Assembly: GCA_949101405.1 (NCBI GenBank)
Contig: CARYFM010000005.1
Location: 3,995 to 67,994, forward strand
Source: an uncultured Candidatus Saccharibacteria bacterium
GTDB lineage: Bacteria > Patescibacteriota > Saccharimonadia > Saccharimonadales > Saccharimonadaceae
Direction: 5' to 3'
Length of the DNA: 64,000 nucleotides
The notes under the pieces were generated by a model, which was given only the letters and a program-made list of their open reading frames with translations, was not told the DNA's origin and searched no databases. Each line of letters begins with the position of its first letter. Position 1 is the first letter of the stretch. Both the position numbers and the translations under genes were made by a program. Positions 36,917 to 46,655 of the stretch are shown here, piece by piece.

Positions 36917-39274
36917 ATGTTCAAAAAAATTGTGAAACGGGATGGGAAAATTGTAGATTTTGACCCAGAGAAAATAACCGAAGCTATTGCCAAGGCAGGA
37001 CTCTCAACCGAAGAATTCAAGCATGACCGTGCGAAGCAAATAGCAGAAAAGGCTTTGAAACGCGCCGAGGAAACTATTAAGCAACGTACGCCAAGCGTAG
37101 AACAGATTCAGGATATCGTCGAAGAAGTGCTGATGGAGTCTGCCTTTAAAAAGACGGCTAAAGAATATATTACTTATCGCCAAGAGCGCAACCGTGTACG
37201 TGAAGCTAAAAGTAACTTGATGAATATCTACAAGACTATTGCGGTAGCCGACGCCTCAGAAGATTCAGATGTGAAGCGTGGTAACGCTAACGTCGACGGG
37301 AACTCTGCCATGGGTAAAATGTTACAATTTGGCGCTGAGGGTTCTAAGATTTTTGCCAAAACCCTGTTAATGCGACCAGAATTTGCTAAAGCGCACGACG
37401 AAGGTGACATCCATGTGCACGACCTTGACTTCTATGCAACTGGTACGTTGACTTGCTGCCAGACCGACCCCTTGCAGTTGTTTGCTGATGGTGGGTTTAA
37501 TACTGGGCATGGGCACTTGCGTACCCCAAATAGTATTGGCAGTTATGGTGCACTTGCAGCAATCATTCTGCAAGCCAACCAGAATGAGCAACACGGTGGA
37601 CAAAGTATCCCGAACTTTGATTATGCGATGGCTCCGGGCGTAGATAAGAGCTTCCGCAAGGCACTGAATCGTGCAATTCGCCAATATAATCGCTTTAGTG
37701 GGAATAAAGAGATAGAAGTTAAAATTCCCGAAAATTTGGCTTATGGTGACGAAAAGGCCATTAAGAAACTCAAGCTACCAGCAGGCATTGTAGAGAGTGC
37801 AAACGAGGATGTCGAACGCCAAACATTCCAGGCAATGGAAGGATTTATCCATAACCTTAACACCATGCATTCCCGTGCTGGCGCACAGGTGCCGTTTACT
37901 AGTATCAACTTTGGTACCGATGTGAGCCCAGCCGGTCGCTTGGTGGTACGCTGCTTGCTGGACGCAACTGAAGATGGTTTAGGGCATGGCGAGACTCCGA
38001 TTTTCCCAATCTCTATTTTTAAAGTGAAAGAGGGTGTCAACTATAATCCTGGCGATCCGAACTATGATTTATTTAAACGCTCTATGGAAGTTTCGGCTAA
38101 AAGATTGTTCCCGAACTTTGTCTTTATTGATGCGCCGTTTAACCTCGAGGGTTATGTTCCGGGTGACTACCGTACTGAAATTGCCACCATGGGCTGTCGC
38201 ACACGGGTTTATGGTAGTATTTTCCCAGAAAGTGATCATATTACTACTGGACGTGGTAACTGTAGCTTTACAACTGTGAACCTTGTGCGCCTTGGCATTA
38301 AGCATGGTATCGCACTGGGCGAGCGTAAAGAAGCGGATTGGTCTGGTTTTTACAAAGATTTAGATGAAAAGATGGATTTGGTAGCTGCTGAGCTTTTGGA
38401 GCGTTACGAATTTCAGGCTAACCAGCATGTACGTAACTTCCCATTCTTGATGGGTGAGCGCAACTGGTTTGGCAGTGAGAAGCTGGGTTGGAATGATAAT
38501 TTGCGCGATGTAATCAAGCATGGTACTTTGAGTATCGGTTTTATCGGACTTGCGGAATGTTTAGTGGCAATGACTGGCAAACATCACGGTGAAGATGAGG
38601 AATCACGTGAGTTGGGTCTGGATATCATCACTCATATGCGCGAACGTTGTGATATGTACATGAAGAAATATCACTTAAACTTTAGCCTCTTGGCTACACC
38701 AGCCGAAGGTATTGCGGGGCGCTTCACTAAGATCGACCGCAAAGAATATGGCGTGATTAAGGGTGTTTGTGATCGAGATTACTATACCAATAGTTTCCAC
38801 GTGCCAGTTTATTATCCGATTAGCGCCTTTGAAAAAATCGAGATCGAGGCTCCATATCACGCTCTTTGCAACGCTGGCCATATTACTTACATCGAGCTAG
38901 ACGGTGACCCTACGCAGAATATCGAAGCTTTTGAAGCTGTAATTCGCAAAATGAAAGAATCTGGTATTGGTTATGGATCTGTTAACCACCCAGTAGATCG
39001 TGACCCAGTCTGTGGCTATTCGGGTATTATTGCGGGCGATCGTTGTCCGGCTTGTGGACGATGTGAAGACGATGTGCCATTTGAACGCTTACGCCGTATT
39101 ACTGGATATCTGGTCGGTAGTTTGGAGCGCTGGAACGACGGCAAGAAGGCTGAAGAGCGTGATCGTGTGAAACACGGTGTGACTTGCAATAAGGCTGGCG
39201 TCTATACGCCAGAAGAGAAAAGTAAGCGTGAAGCCGCTAAGCGCACGCAAAAGTCCATGACGGGGAAGAAGTAG
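36917..39274 (+). CDS. nrdD: Anaerobic ribonucleoside-triphosphate reductase
   Basis: The class III enzyme makes dNTPs without oxygen by a glycyl radical. The 785 residues begin with an ATP cone (IVKRDGKIVDFDPEKI), which senses dATP. The core has VHDLDFY, MGCRTRVYGS and NGHITY-like blocks. CGYSG..CPACGR gives the zinc cysteines, and RITGYLVGSLERWN holds the radical glycine. GAGGAGGT precedes the ATG. The stop overlaps the GTG start of nrdG. Two NrdR boxes lie in the promoter. Confidence 0.97.
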   Translation: MFKKIVKRDGKIVDFDPEKITEAIAKAGLSTEEFKHDRAKQIAEKALKRAEETIKQRTPSVEQIQDIVEEVLMESAFKKTAKEYITYRQERNRVREAKSNLMNIYKTIAVADASEDSDVKRGNANVDGNSAMGKMLQFGAEGSKIFAKTLLMRPEFAKAHDEGDIHVHDLDFYATGTLTCCQTDPLQLFADGGFNTGHGHLRTPNSIGSYGALAAIILQANQNEQHGGQSIPNFDYAMAPGVDKSFRKALNRAIRQYNRFSGNKEIEVKIPENLAYGDEKAIKKLKLPAGIVESANEDVERQTFQAMEGFIHNLNTMHSRAGAQVPFTSINFGTDVSPAGRLVVRCLLDATEDGLGHGETPIFPISIFKVKEGVNYNPGDPNYDLFKRSMEVSAKRLFPNFVFIDAPFNLEGYVPGDYRTEIATMGCRTRVYGSIFPESDHITTGRGNCSFTTVNLVRLGIKHGIALGERKEADWSGFYKDLDEKMDLVAAELLERYEFQANQHVRNFPFLMGERNWFGSEKLGWNDNLRDVIKHGTLSIGFIGLAECLVAMTGKHHGEDEESRELGLDIITHMRERCDMYMKKYHLNFSLLATPAEGIAGRFTKIDRKEYGVIKGVCDRDYYTNSFHVPVYYPISAFEKIEIEAPYHALCNAGHITYIELDGDPTQNIEAFEAVIRKMKESGIGYGSVNHPVDRDPVCGYSGIIAGDRCPACGRCEDDVPFERLRRITGYLVGSLERWNDGKKAEERDRVKHGVTCNKAGVYTPEEKSKREAAKRTQKSMTGKK

Positions 39275-39765
39275 TGCAGATTCGGCTTTCTGGACCACTA
39301 GAACACGATAATATTGTGAACGGGTACGGCCTTCGGGCCGTACTCTGGACGCAAGGTTGCGCTAGGCACTGCCTAGGCTGCCAAAATCCCGAAACCTGGG
39401 ACTTTAATGCGGGATTTATGGTAGACGTAGAAGAAATTAAGGAACGTTTGCGAGGTTTTAAGGGGCAGGCTGGGATTACCTTTTGTGGAGGTGAGCCTTT
39501 TGAACAGCCAGAAGCTTGTTTAGAGATTAGCAAGTGGTGTAGAGAGGAACTAGGCTGGAATGTTTGGAGCTTTAGTGGCTATACCTATGAGAGTTTACAA
39601 GAAATTGGCGGTGAGAAATGGGAATTCCTGAAAAGTTTAGACGCTTTGATCGACGGACCGTTTATCCTGGCTGAACGCGATTTAACATTAAAGTTTCGCG
39701 GTTCACGCAACCAACGTTTGCTACATCTAGAATACGGCACGGGTAAAATTTTGAGGATTGAATAA
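39274..39765 (+). CDS. nrdG: Anaerobic ribonucleotide reductase activating protein
   Basis: NrdG is the radical SAM activase that installs the glycyl radical on NrdD. The 163-residue protein has the iron-sulfur motif CARHCLGCQNPETW and GGEPFEQPEA. It uses GTG, overlapping the nrdD stop by one base. Near the start, GTACGGCC-TTCG-GGCCGTAC (39324-39343) makes a perfect hairpin inside the normal codons for YGLRAV. It overlaps the next gene by one base. Confidence 0.95.
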   Translation: MQIRLSGPLEHDNIVNGYGLRAVLWTQGCARHCLGCQNPETWDFNAGFMVDVEEIKERLRGFKGQAGITFCGGEPFEQPEACLEISKWCREELGWNVWSFSGYTYESLQEIGGEKWEFLKSLDALIDGPFILAERDLTLKFRGSRNQRLLHLEYGTGKILRIE

Positions 39766-40265
39766 TGAAAAATTTAGCGATGATCGCCTGTATAGGGCGC
39801 GATGGTGGGCTAGGTAAAAACAATGATTTGTTGTGGCGGTTTTCCGAAGATCAGAAGTTCTTCCGCAATACTACCATGGACAGTATTATCGTTATGGGTA
39901 GAAAAACTTTTATTAGTATCGGTCGAGCATTGCCGGGGCGAGAAAATCTAGTTTTGTCCAGAAGTAATATCTCTGCTCCAGACGTGACGGTATTCCATGA
40001 TAAAACAGAATTGGATCAGTATCTGAAATCAATAGATAGCCAGAAATTTATTATCGGTGGCGCTAGCCTTTATGAGATGTACTTATCAGAGGCTGAAACG
40101 ATTTATCTCACAGAAGTTAATGCCGAGAAGCCAGCAGATGTATTCTTCCCGAGTTTTGACCGTTCTAATTATAATGCAGAGATTTTGCAAACAGGCGAAA
40201 CTGATGGTGTGTCGTATCGTATCGTAAAATACAGTCGCAAAGAGGAGGTTCAGAATGCTATCTAA
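39765..40265 (+). CDS. folA: Dihydrofolate reductase
   Basis: DHFR regenerates tetrahydrofolate with NADPH. The 166 residues show MIACIGRDGGLGKNNDLLW, with the active-site acidic position replaced in the usual way by the LLWRFSEDQKFF context, VMGRKTFISIGRALPGRENLVLSR, and FIIGGASLYEMYL. It is coupled to nrdG (TAATG). With the THF-controlled folate importer elsewhere in the window, it completes a folate-salvage route. Confidence 0.95.
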   Translation: MKNLAMIACIGRDGGLGKNNDLLWRFSEDQKFFRNTTMDSIIVMGRKTFISIGRALPGRENLVLSRSNISAPDVTVFHDKTELDQYLKSIDSQKFIIGGASLYEMYLSEAETIYLTEVNAEKPADVFFPSFDRSNYNAEILQTGETDGVSYRIVKYSRKEEVQNAI

Positions 40266-40368
40266 ATCTCAAGAATTTGCCTTCTCTCCAGCTACTGAGA
40301 AGCATGCCCGCGAAGAGCTTTCAGAAGAATTAATGCGGGCACGAATTGAGGAATTTCTACAAAAATGA
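40255..40368 (+). CDS. 37-residue protein between folA and the desulfurase gene
   Basis: The ATG at 40255 has AGAGGAGG six bases upstream, the best ribosome site in this operon. The 37-residue helical, charged product begins MLSKSQEFAFSPATEKHA and ends IEEFLQK. It overlaps the end of folA by 11 bases, and its TGA overlaps the ATG of the next gene, so all three are coupled. Without this gene, the 100-bp gap in an otherwise gapless operon would be unexplained. The function is unknown. Confidence 0.65.
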   Translation: MLSKSQEFAFSPATEKHAREELSEELMRARIEEFLQK

Positions 40369-41507
40369 AATCCCAGGTGTATTTAGATTATGCCGCCACT
40401 TCACCATTGCTTCCGGAGGTGAAAGCGGCGATGATAGACGCTATGGATAGAGGTTACGGCAATGCCTCAGCTCTACATAGTACTGGACATGACGCTGCAC
40501 AAGCTATCGAAAGTGCACGAACTGCGGTAGCCAGATTAATAAATGCCGATCCGGCAGAAATCATTTTTACTTCTGGTGGGTCTGAGGCCAATAATGCTGT
40601 TGCTGAGACCTTCCGTGATCGGGTTGTGGCTATAAGTGCAGTTGAGCATCCGTCAGTCATAGAATCAATGCGTGCTCGTGCTAGGAGTTGCAAAGTAATT
40701 CCAGTAGACAAAGTGGGCAGAGTAAATCCAGAAAATGTGCCTACCGATGTTGATTTGGTATCGATAATGTTGGCGAATAATGAGCTCGGTACCATCGAGC
40801 CAGTAGCAGATATTGTAAAACGTTGTAAAAAATACAACACGTTCGTGCACACAGATGCAACTCAGGCTATAGGCAAGATAAAAGTTGATGTTAAGGCTTT
40901 GGGAGTAGACTATCTTACGCTTTCGGCTCACAAAATTGGTGGCCCAATTGGTATAGGCGCGCTCTATGTCCGTCAAGGCGCACCTTACAAGCCACTGATT
41001 TTAGGAGGACATCAAGAAAAACGCCGTCGCGCTGGTACTAGTAATACCTTAGGAATTGTTGGATTGGGCGCAGCCATGCAATATGCTTGGGATAATTGGA
41101 CTTGCAAAACCTTTTCAAACCAAGTCCGTGAATTGCGTGATAGGCTGCGTGATGGTATTCTGCAAACTGTACCATATAGCAGTTGCAATAGCCCCAAAGA
41201 GGAATGTCTACCTAATATCCTCAATATGAGCTTTCGGGCGGCTGAAGGAGAATCAATTCAATTATATCTAGACGCTGAAGGGATCATGGTGTCGACTGGC
41301 TCAGCCTGTGCCGCCGGTGATATTAAGCCCAGTCATGTATTAATGGCTACAGCCGGTGACGCTGAGATTGCTCATAGTAGTATTCGTTTTTCTCTGGGGC
41401 TTGATACTACAGAGGCGGATATAAAGCGGGTTTTGGCAATTCTACCAGACATTATCAAGCGTCTGCAGGGGATAAGCACTATTAAAGTTGAGGAGCAATA
41501 TGACTGA
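40365..41507 (+). CDS. Cysteine desulfurase, NifS/IscS family
   Basis: This PLP enzyme takes sulfur from cysteine for iron-sulfur clusters and tRNA thiolation. The 380 residues show VYLDYAATSPLLPEV, FTSGGSEANN, HTDATQAIGK, the PLP lysine in LSAHKIGGPIG, and the sulfur-carrying cysteine in VSTGSACAAGDIKPSHVL. It overlaps the scaffold gene that follows. NrdG and NrdD need clusters, which explains the neighbourhood. Confidence 0.95.
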   Translation: MKSQVYLDYAATSPLLPEVKAAMIDAMDRGYGNASALHSTGHDAAQAIESARTAVARLINADPAEIIFTSGGSEANNAVAETFRDRVVAISAVEHPSVIESMRARARSCKVIPVDKVGRVNPENVPTDVDLVSIMLANNELGTIEPVADIVKRCKKYNTFVHTDATQAIGKIKVDVKALGVDYLTLSAHKIGGPIGIGALYVRQGAPYKPLILGGHQEKRRRAGTSNTLGIVGLGAAMQYAWDNWTCKTFSNQVRELRDRLRDGILQTVPYSSCNSPKEECLPNILNMSFRAAEGESIQLYLDAEGIMVSTGSACAAGDIKPSHVLMATAGDAEIAHSSIRFSLGLDTTEADIKRVLAILPDIIKRLQGISTIKVEEQYD

Positions 41508-41898
41508 ATCGGCTAGCTGGATTTATTCTGATATTGTAAAAGAGCATTTCTTAAATCCACGTAATTTTCTAATGGGCGATGAAACTAAATATCAGGCTGA
41601 TGCTGTGGGGGTTGTAGGCAATCCAGTCTGTGGTGACCAAATGAAAATGTTCATCCAAGTGCAAGATGAAAGAATTACTGATATAAAGTGGAAAACCTAT
41701 GGATGTGCTAGTGCTATTGCTTCTACATCAGCATTGTCCGAGTTAGCCAAAGGTAAAACACTAAACGAAGCTTTACGGATTGGCCCAGAAGAAATCGCAA
41801 TTTACCTCGGTGGCCTACCTAAACATAAATTTCATTGTTCGGTGTTGGGGCACGAGGCTCTAGCCGCAGCCATTGAAAATTTCCGACAGAAGGCGTAA
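41500..41898 (+). CDS. IscU/NifU-type iron-sulfur cluster scaffold
   Basis: The 132-residue scaffold has SDIVKEHFLNPRNF, the first cysteine in GNPVCGDQM, the second in KTYGCASAIAS, and the third in FHCSVLGHEAL. AGGAG lies just before ATG 41500, inside the end of the desulfurase gene. The pair looks like a minimal cluster-assembly system. Confidence 0.94.
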   Translation: MTESASWIYSDIVKEHFLNPRNFLMGDETKYQADAVGVVGNPVCGDQMKMFIQVQDERITDIKWKTYGCASAIASTSALSELAKGKTLNEALRIGPEEIAIYLGGLPKHKFHCSVLGHEALAAAIENFRQKA

Positions 41899-41907
41899 AA
41901 TTAGCTT

Positions 41908-42897
41908 ATGGCTACAATGCGTTTTTGGCTTTCGTTTGGTTACCGGTTGTTGGCGGGGATTATTACTGGCGTTGTATTGTGGGCGCAGTTTGATTCTCTA
42001 GGTCTAAACGCTTGGCGTCTTCTAGAGACCTGGATACTGTTTTGCGCAACGCTTTATTTCTTGTTCTCTGCAGTTATTAGCTGGTTTCGGCGCAAACAAC
42101 CGTTTCCCCAGGCAGCATTTTGTCCACTTTGGCAAGGTGTAATTTTAGTGAGTGGCATTTGCTTAGCAATTTTGTGGCTATTTTGTCAGGCTAATCAGCT
42201 AGTCTGGCTCGGTACGTCCACGGCTATTATCTATATCTCGGCTTTTTTGACGCCGGCGCTAATCGTAGTCGACTGGCTTTTCTTCTCCAAAAAAGGCGGC
42301 TGGAGTTGGAGTTACCCGTTTTATTGGTTGGGAATAATAATTAGTTATTGCTGTATTGTCTTACTGACAGCTAGCACTTTTTCTGGTCGGGAAGATTGGG
42401 TATATCCATATTTCATGTTGAATTATCCAGCAACTGGTTTTGATTTATTATTTTGGTGGACACTGTTGATTTCCGTTATAGTTTTATTGGTAGGTTACGT
42501 ATTCATGCTGTTAGATTATATTGCGAGTGGGCAGGTGCGCCAACATATTGTCCTGCCTAAAATTAAAACAATTATAATTGAGGAGCCGGTAGCGGAGAAG
42601 CCAGAGATAGACGTGACAGACAAAATTAAGCCTACCGCTCATAAATCGCCCAAGGCGACTACGTTGTCTAAGCCTAAACCTAACCGCAAAAAGCCTCAGA
42701 TGGATATCGTTAAGCCCGTAGAAGGTCTCAAAGACCGCAAGTCAGCTCAAAATTTACACCGTAATAGCAAAAGCAAAGCGGACATTATCGCTGATATTCG
42801 TTTACGGGTTTCCGGTCCTAGCTCCAAAAAGGTTACTTCCGCTCCTCGACGTAGTCAATCGCGTTCAAATAACGCTAAAACTACCAAGAAGTCTTAG
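41908..42897 (+). CDS. Six-helix membrane protein with a basic cytoplasmic tail
   Basis: The 329-residue protein has six membrane helices in the first 205 residues (for example LLAGIITGVVLWAQF and LLFWWTLLISVIVLLVGYVF). The tail of about 120 residues is very rich in Lys, Pro, Ser and Arg (LSKPKPNRKKPQMDI). Such tails can bind nucleic acid or membrane surfaces. TAAAAT lies 6 nt before the ATG (leaderless). I recognise no family; the topology recalls Pr6Pr-type membrane proteins, but only loosely. Confidence 0.78.
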   Translation: MATMRFWLSFGYRLLAGIITGVVLWAQFDSLGLNAWRLLETWILFCATLYFLFSAVISWFRRKQPFPQAAFCPLWQGVILVSGICLAILWLFCQANQLVWLGTSTAIIYISAFLTPALIVVDWLFFSKKGGWSWSYPFYWLGIIISYCCIVLLTASTFSGREDWVYPYFMLNYPATGFDLLFWWTLLISVIVLLVGYVFMLLDYIASGQVRQHIVLPKIKTIIIEEPVAEKPEIDVTDKIKPTAHKSPKATTLSKPKPNRKKPQMDIVKPVEGLKDRKSAQNLHRNSKSKADIIADIRLRVSGPSSKKVTSAPRRSQSRSNNAKTTKKS

Positions 42898-42981
42898 CTG
42901 TCACTAGGCTGTCACTTTGATTTGCTAGAATGTAATTAATCGGGGCATACCCGAAATTACTAACGCTAATTTGAGGTTACA

Positions 42982-43659
42982 ATGAAAATACTTGAAGTCA
43001 AAAATTTAGTCAAAACCTATGGCAAAGGCGAAAATAAAGTTCGCGCCGTGGATGATATTAGTTTTTCAATAGATGAAGGCGAGTTTGTGGCAATTGTAGG
43101 TGCCAGCGGTTCGGGTAAGTCCACCTTATTACATTTACTGGGTGGAGTGGATCGCCCCACTTCAGGGAAAGTTTTAATTGACGGAAAAGACATCTATGAC
43201 TTGTCGGATGATGCACTAGCGATTTTTCGCCGCCGTCAAGTAGGAATTATCTATCAATTCTATAACTTAATTCCGATTTTGAATGTTACGGAGAATATCA
43301 CTTTGCCATGCGATTTGGATGGTAAGACTATCCCAAAGAGTCGCTTGAGCGAGTTGCTCAAAACGCTAGGTCTTGAAAATCGTACCACGCATCTGCCCAA
43401 CCAACTTTCTGGTGGTCAACAACAGCGCGTCTCGATCGGTCGTGCCTTGATTAATAACCCGGCAATTATCCTAGCTGATGAGCCTACCGGCAATCTTGAT
43501 TCTAAGTCTGGCGATGAGATTGTCTCACTGCTCAAACTTTCCAACAAGAAATATCATCAAACCATCATTATCATTACGCACGATCTCGAAATTGCTAACC
43601 AGGCAGATCGCATTATTACTTTTGAAGATGGCAAAATCATCAAAGACGAGCAGAATTAG
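42982..43659 (+). CDS. ABC transporter ATPase, MacB/LolD type
   Basis: The 225-residue ATPase has Walker A GASGSGKSTLLHLLGG, signature LSGGQQQRVSIGRAL and Walker B ILADEPTGNLDSKSG. These are typical of exporters with FtsX-type permeases (MacB, LolD, BceA). TGC-TAGAAT upstream may be its promoter. The permease gene begins 11 bases after the stop. Confidence 0.94.
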   Translation: MKILEVKNLVKTYGKGENKVRAVDDISFSIDEGEFVAIVGASGSGKSTLLHLLGGVDRPTSGKVLIDGKDIYDLSDDALAIFRRRQVGIIYQFYNLIPILNVTENITLPCDLDGKTIPKSRLSELLKTLGLENRTTHLPNQLSGGQQQRVSIGRALINNPAIILADEPTGNLDSKSGDEIVSLLKLSNKKYHQTIIIITHDLEIANQADRIITFEDGKIIKDEQN

Positions 43660-43670
43660 AGGCACCCGAA

Positions 43671-45974
43671 ATGAGAATTTTACAACGGCTAACCCTAGCT
43701 AATTTAAAACAAAACAAACGTCGTACGGCAGTGACTATTATTGGTGTTTTACTCTCGACTGCACTAATTCTAGCGGTAGTAGGAATGGTCACCAGTTTTC
43801 AAAAGATGATGATCAACTGCACGATTGCTGATTTTGGTGATTTCCATGAAATGTATCAGGAAGTGCCAGTGGACGCACTAAAATACATTGAAGACAATCA
43901 GCATGTTGAAAGCTATTACTATTCAAAGCCAATCACAAAGGGCGACATTGATGAAACAGCTTACTCTCGTTATGAGCTCTATCAGCATGAGCCGTATAAT
44001 GTTGAATATTATGAGAAGCTAGACATATTACCAAGTGATGCTACTGGCACATATAATATATATGTACGCTACGATAATCCAAAAAACTTTGAAGCTAATC
44101 GTGAAACCATTCAAGCGTCCTTAGAATCTGCCACTGGCAAAAGCATCAACTATCGCACCAACAGTCCTCTCTTACGTTACGAAGCTCAAGTTATGGGCGA
44201 CGTCGCTTTGGCTACGCTGTACAGTATGGCCATAATCGTCATTATTATCATCGTGGTAACTAGTATTTTTGTAATTCGTAATAGCTTTAGTATTTCTGCT
44301 ACCGAACGAGCTAGACAATTCGGTATGCTGTCCAGTATTGGAGCTACTCCACGCCAAATTCGCCACAGTGTATACTTTGAAGGATTAGTCATAGGTTTGA
44401 TTGGCGTACCGCTAGGAATCTTATTAGGTATTGCTGCAGTGGGCGTTCTAGTTATAGTCGTGAATGTTTTGTTGCAAGGAATGATGCAAGCTGATGTCGA
44501 ATTCTGTATGCCGTTTTGGATTTTCCCAGTATCAATTTTCTTAAGCTTTATTACAATTTTCTTCTCCAGTTTGATACCAGCTATTCGTACTGCTCGTATG
44601 TCGCCAATAGATGCTATCCGCGGTAATCAAGATATCAAGATCAAGGCAAAGAAGCTGCGCACTTCAAAATTGGTCAAAAACGTTTTCGGTATCGGAGGAG
44701 TGATTGCGGATAAGAACCTCAAACGGAGCCGCAAGAAATATCGTACTACCGTGGTTTCAATCGTACTTTCGGTTGCGACTTTCATTGGACTATATAGCTT
44801 CATTAGTTACGGCAAAGATCTTACTGGTATGCAGTTCAGTAATTCTGAGGTAGACTATGCTGTGTCTGGAGCTTCACCTGAATTCTATCAAGAATTGCAA
44901 GAAAAGTTTGGGCTGGAAGACTCGGCCTATTACTTTAATACACGGATTGCTAACATTCAGGTATACGTTATGCAGCAATCGGCTTTTGAAAAATTCGCCA
45001 AGAGCGTAGGTGTACATGAAAAAGATTATAGTCACATCGCCATTATGAATCCCAAAGAGCTACGTCGCCTTGATGATGGCTCCCAACAAATTCGCAACTT
45101 TACGGATATAAAAGATGGCGGAACGCAAAAAGTAACCGTACAACCATATGGTGAAATACCTGAGAAATGTCGCGAATCTTACACTGATGATACTGGCACG
45201 CATTACAGCTATGGTTATGAGAGTGAATGTTACTATAAAGCAGTTGGCAACCCTAAAGACGTTGAGCTAACAATTACAAAAGTGATTGACACATGGCCAA
45301 TCGGCTACGATGTCGGTAACTACTGGCCAATGATCTTTGTACCAGAGAATTATTATCGTCGTAATGAGCTTGGCGTCATTGTTGACCAAAAGCAAAGCTA
45401 TCGTGATGACTACCACTATCTCGAAAGTGCCCTCTATGCCGAAAACGTCGAAAATGGTTCAGAGATTTCAGAATATATCGACGGGCAAATTGAGGCTGGC
45501 AAAATAAGTGAAACGGTTACATATCAGGATGTACATGAAACTATGTCGCAAATGCGCCGTATGCACTTGCTAATTTCAATCTTCCTCTATGGGTTTATTA
45601 TTGTAGTAACCTTGATTGGTGTTACTAATATCTTTAACACTATTACTACCAACATTGCTCTACGCGCCAAAGAGTTTGCTATGCTTAAGTCTATCGGCAT
45701 GACTAGTAAGGAATTTAATCATATGGTGCGCCTTGAGAGTCTAATGTATGCTGGTAAAGCTCTTGTTATTGGTATTCCGCTTGGATTGGTCTTGTCCTAC
45801 GCATTTTATCAATCCATTGCGAATTCGGTTGACTTTGGCTGGATAATCCCATGGGTAGCAATTCTCATCTCTATAGTTGCGGTCGGCTTGCTAATTGGCG
45901 TGATCATGCGCTACTCTGTCAAACAAGTTGAAAAACAGAACATTATTGAGACTATCCGCTCTGAAAATATCTAG
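43671..45974 (+). CDS. ABC transporter permease with two FtsX domains
   Basis: The 767-residue permease has an N-terminal helix, an extracellular domain, three helices, then a second set with a larger extracellular domain (about 385-625) and three helices. The FtsX/MacB cytoplasmic motif follows the helix blocks (ARQFGMLSSIGATPRQI and AKEFAMLKSIGMTSKEF). With the ATPase and the two-component system that follow, it resembles peptide-sensing or peptide-resistance exporters such as Bce/Vra systems. Confidence 0.92.
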   Translation: MRILQRLTLANLKQNKRRTAVTIIGVLLSTALILAVVGMVTSFQKMMINCTIADFGDFHEMYQEVPVDALKYIEDNQHVESYYYSKPITKGDIDETAYSRYELYQHEPYNVEYYEKLDILPSDATGTYNIYVRYDNPKNFEANRETIQASLESATGKSINYRTNSPLLRYEAQVMGDVALATLYSMAIIVIIIIVVTSIFVIRNSFSISATERARQFGMLSSIGATPRQIRHSVYFEGLVIGLIGVPLGILLGIAAVGVLVIVVNVLLQGMMQADVEFCMPFWIFPVSIFLSFITIFFSSLIPAIRTARMSPIDAIRGNQDIKIKAKKLRTSKLVKNVFGIGGVIADKNLKRSRKKYRTTVVSIVLSVATFIGLYSFISYGKDLTGMQFSNSEVDYAVSGASPEFYQELQEKFGLEDSAYYFNTRIANIQVYVMQQSAFEKFAKSVGVHEKDYSHIAIMNPKELRRLDDGSQQIRNFTDIKDGGTQKVTVQPYGEIPEKCRESYTDDTGTHYSYGYESECYYKAVGNPKDVELTITKVIDTWPIGYDVGNYWPMIFVPENYYRRNELGVIVDQKQSYRDDYHYLESALYAENVENGSEISEYIDGQIEAGKISETVTYQDVHETMSQMRRMHLLISIFLYGFIIVVTLIGVTNIFNTITTNIALRAKEFAMLKSIGMTSKEFNHMVRLESLMYAGKALVIGIPLGLVLSYAFYQSIANSVDFGWIIPWVAILISIVAVGLLIGVIMRYSVKQVEKQNIIETIRSENI

Positions 45975-45980
45975 TATAAT
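45975..45980 (+). promoter_or_regulatory. -10 box of the two-component genes (leaderless)
   Basis: TATAAT directly after the permease stop codon, 6 nt before ATG 45987. The regulator can be transcribed apart from the transporter. Confidence 0.65.
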
Positions 45981-45986
45981 ATAGCT

Positions 45987-46655
45987 ATGAAATTACTGCT
46001 CGTCGAAGACAACCCGCTCACCGCTAAAGGTTTGCAATACCTTCTAGAACGTGAGCACTATGATGTTGATGTGGCGAGCAGCTTAGCTGAAGCTGAAGCC
46101 AACCTAGCCATGTACACTTATAAATTAGTATTACTGGATGTTGGTTTACCAGACGGCGATGGTTTCGCCTTGACCGAGACTTTACGTCGTCAGTCTAAAA
46201 CGGCAATTATATTTCTCACTGCCAAAGACGATGAGGCAGATGTCGTGAGGGGGCTAGAGTTGGGCGCAGAAGATTATATTACCAAACCTTTCCGTAATCG
46301 TGAACTATTGCTGCGTATCCAAAAGGCACTGCGTCCCCAGGCCGCCAGTGTGCAAAAGGTTACAGTTGGTGCACTAAGTCTTGACCATACTGGTACTAGC
46401 GTAAGCGTGGCGGGAAATGAGATTACCTTAAGTGCTGTAGAGCGCCGCCTCTTATCTCGCTTAGTAGAAAATATTGGGCAAGTGGTTACCCGTGAGCAGC
46501 TCTTGGATGAGATTTATGATGCCTCGGGTAGTATTGTTAATGACAACACGCTCTCGGTCTATCTTAAGCGTTTACGTAAGAAACTCGGCCCTAGCGTGAC
46601 TATCGAAACCATCAAAAGCGTCGGTTATCGTTTGCGGGGAGAGACAAATACTTAA
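45987..46655 (+). CDS. OmpR/PhoB-family response regulator
   Basis: The 222-residue regulator has a receiver domain (LLVEDNPLTAKGL, phospho-acceptor in LVLLDVGLPDGDGF, lysine in YITKPFRNRELL) and a winged-helix DNA-binding domain (LSAVERRLLSRLVEN, VNDNTLSVYLKRLRKKLG). It is directly joined to the kinase gene and probably controls the adjacent ABC exporter. Confidence 0.95.
   Translation: MKLLLVEDNPLTAKGLQYLLEREHYDVDVASSLAEAEANLAMYTYKLVLLDVGLPDGDGFALTETLRRQSKTAIIFLTAKDDEADVVRGLELGAEDYITKPFRNRELLLRIQKALRPQAASVQKVTVGALSLDHTGTSVSVAGNEITLSAVERRLLSRLVENIGQVVTREQLLDEIYDASGSIVNDNTLSVYLKRLRKKLGPSVTIETIKSVGYRLRGETNT

Noticed and set aside
39274..39350. Palindromic insert in nrdG
   Set aside because: The hairpin is there, but the encoded residues are normal for NrdG, so nothing was inserted.
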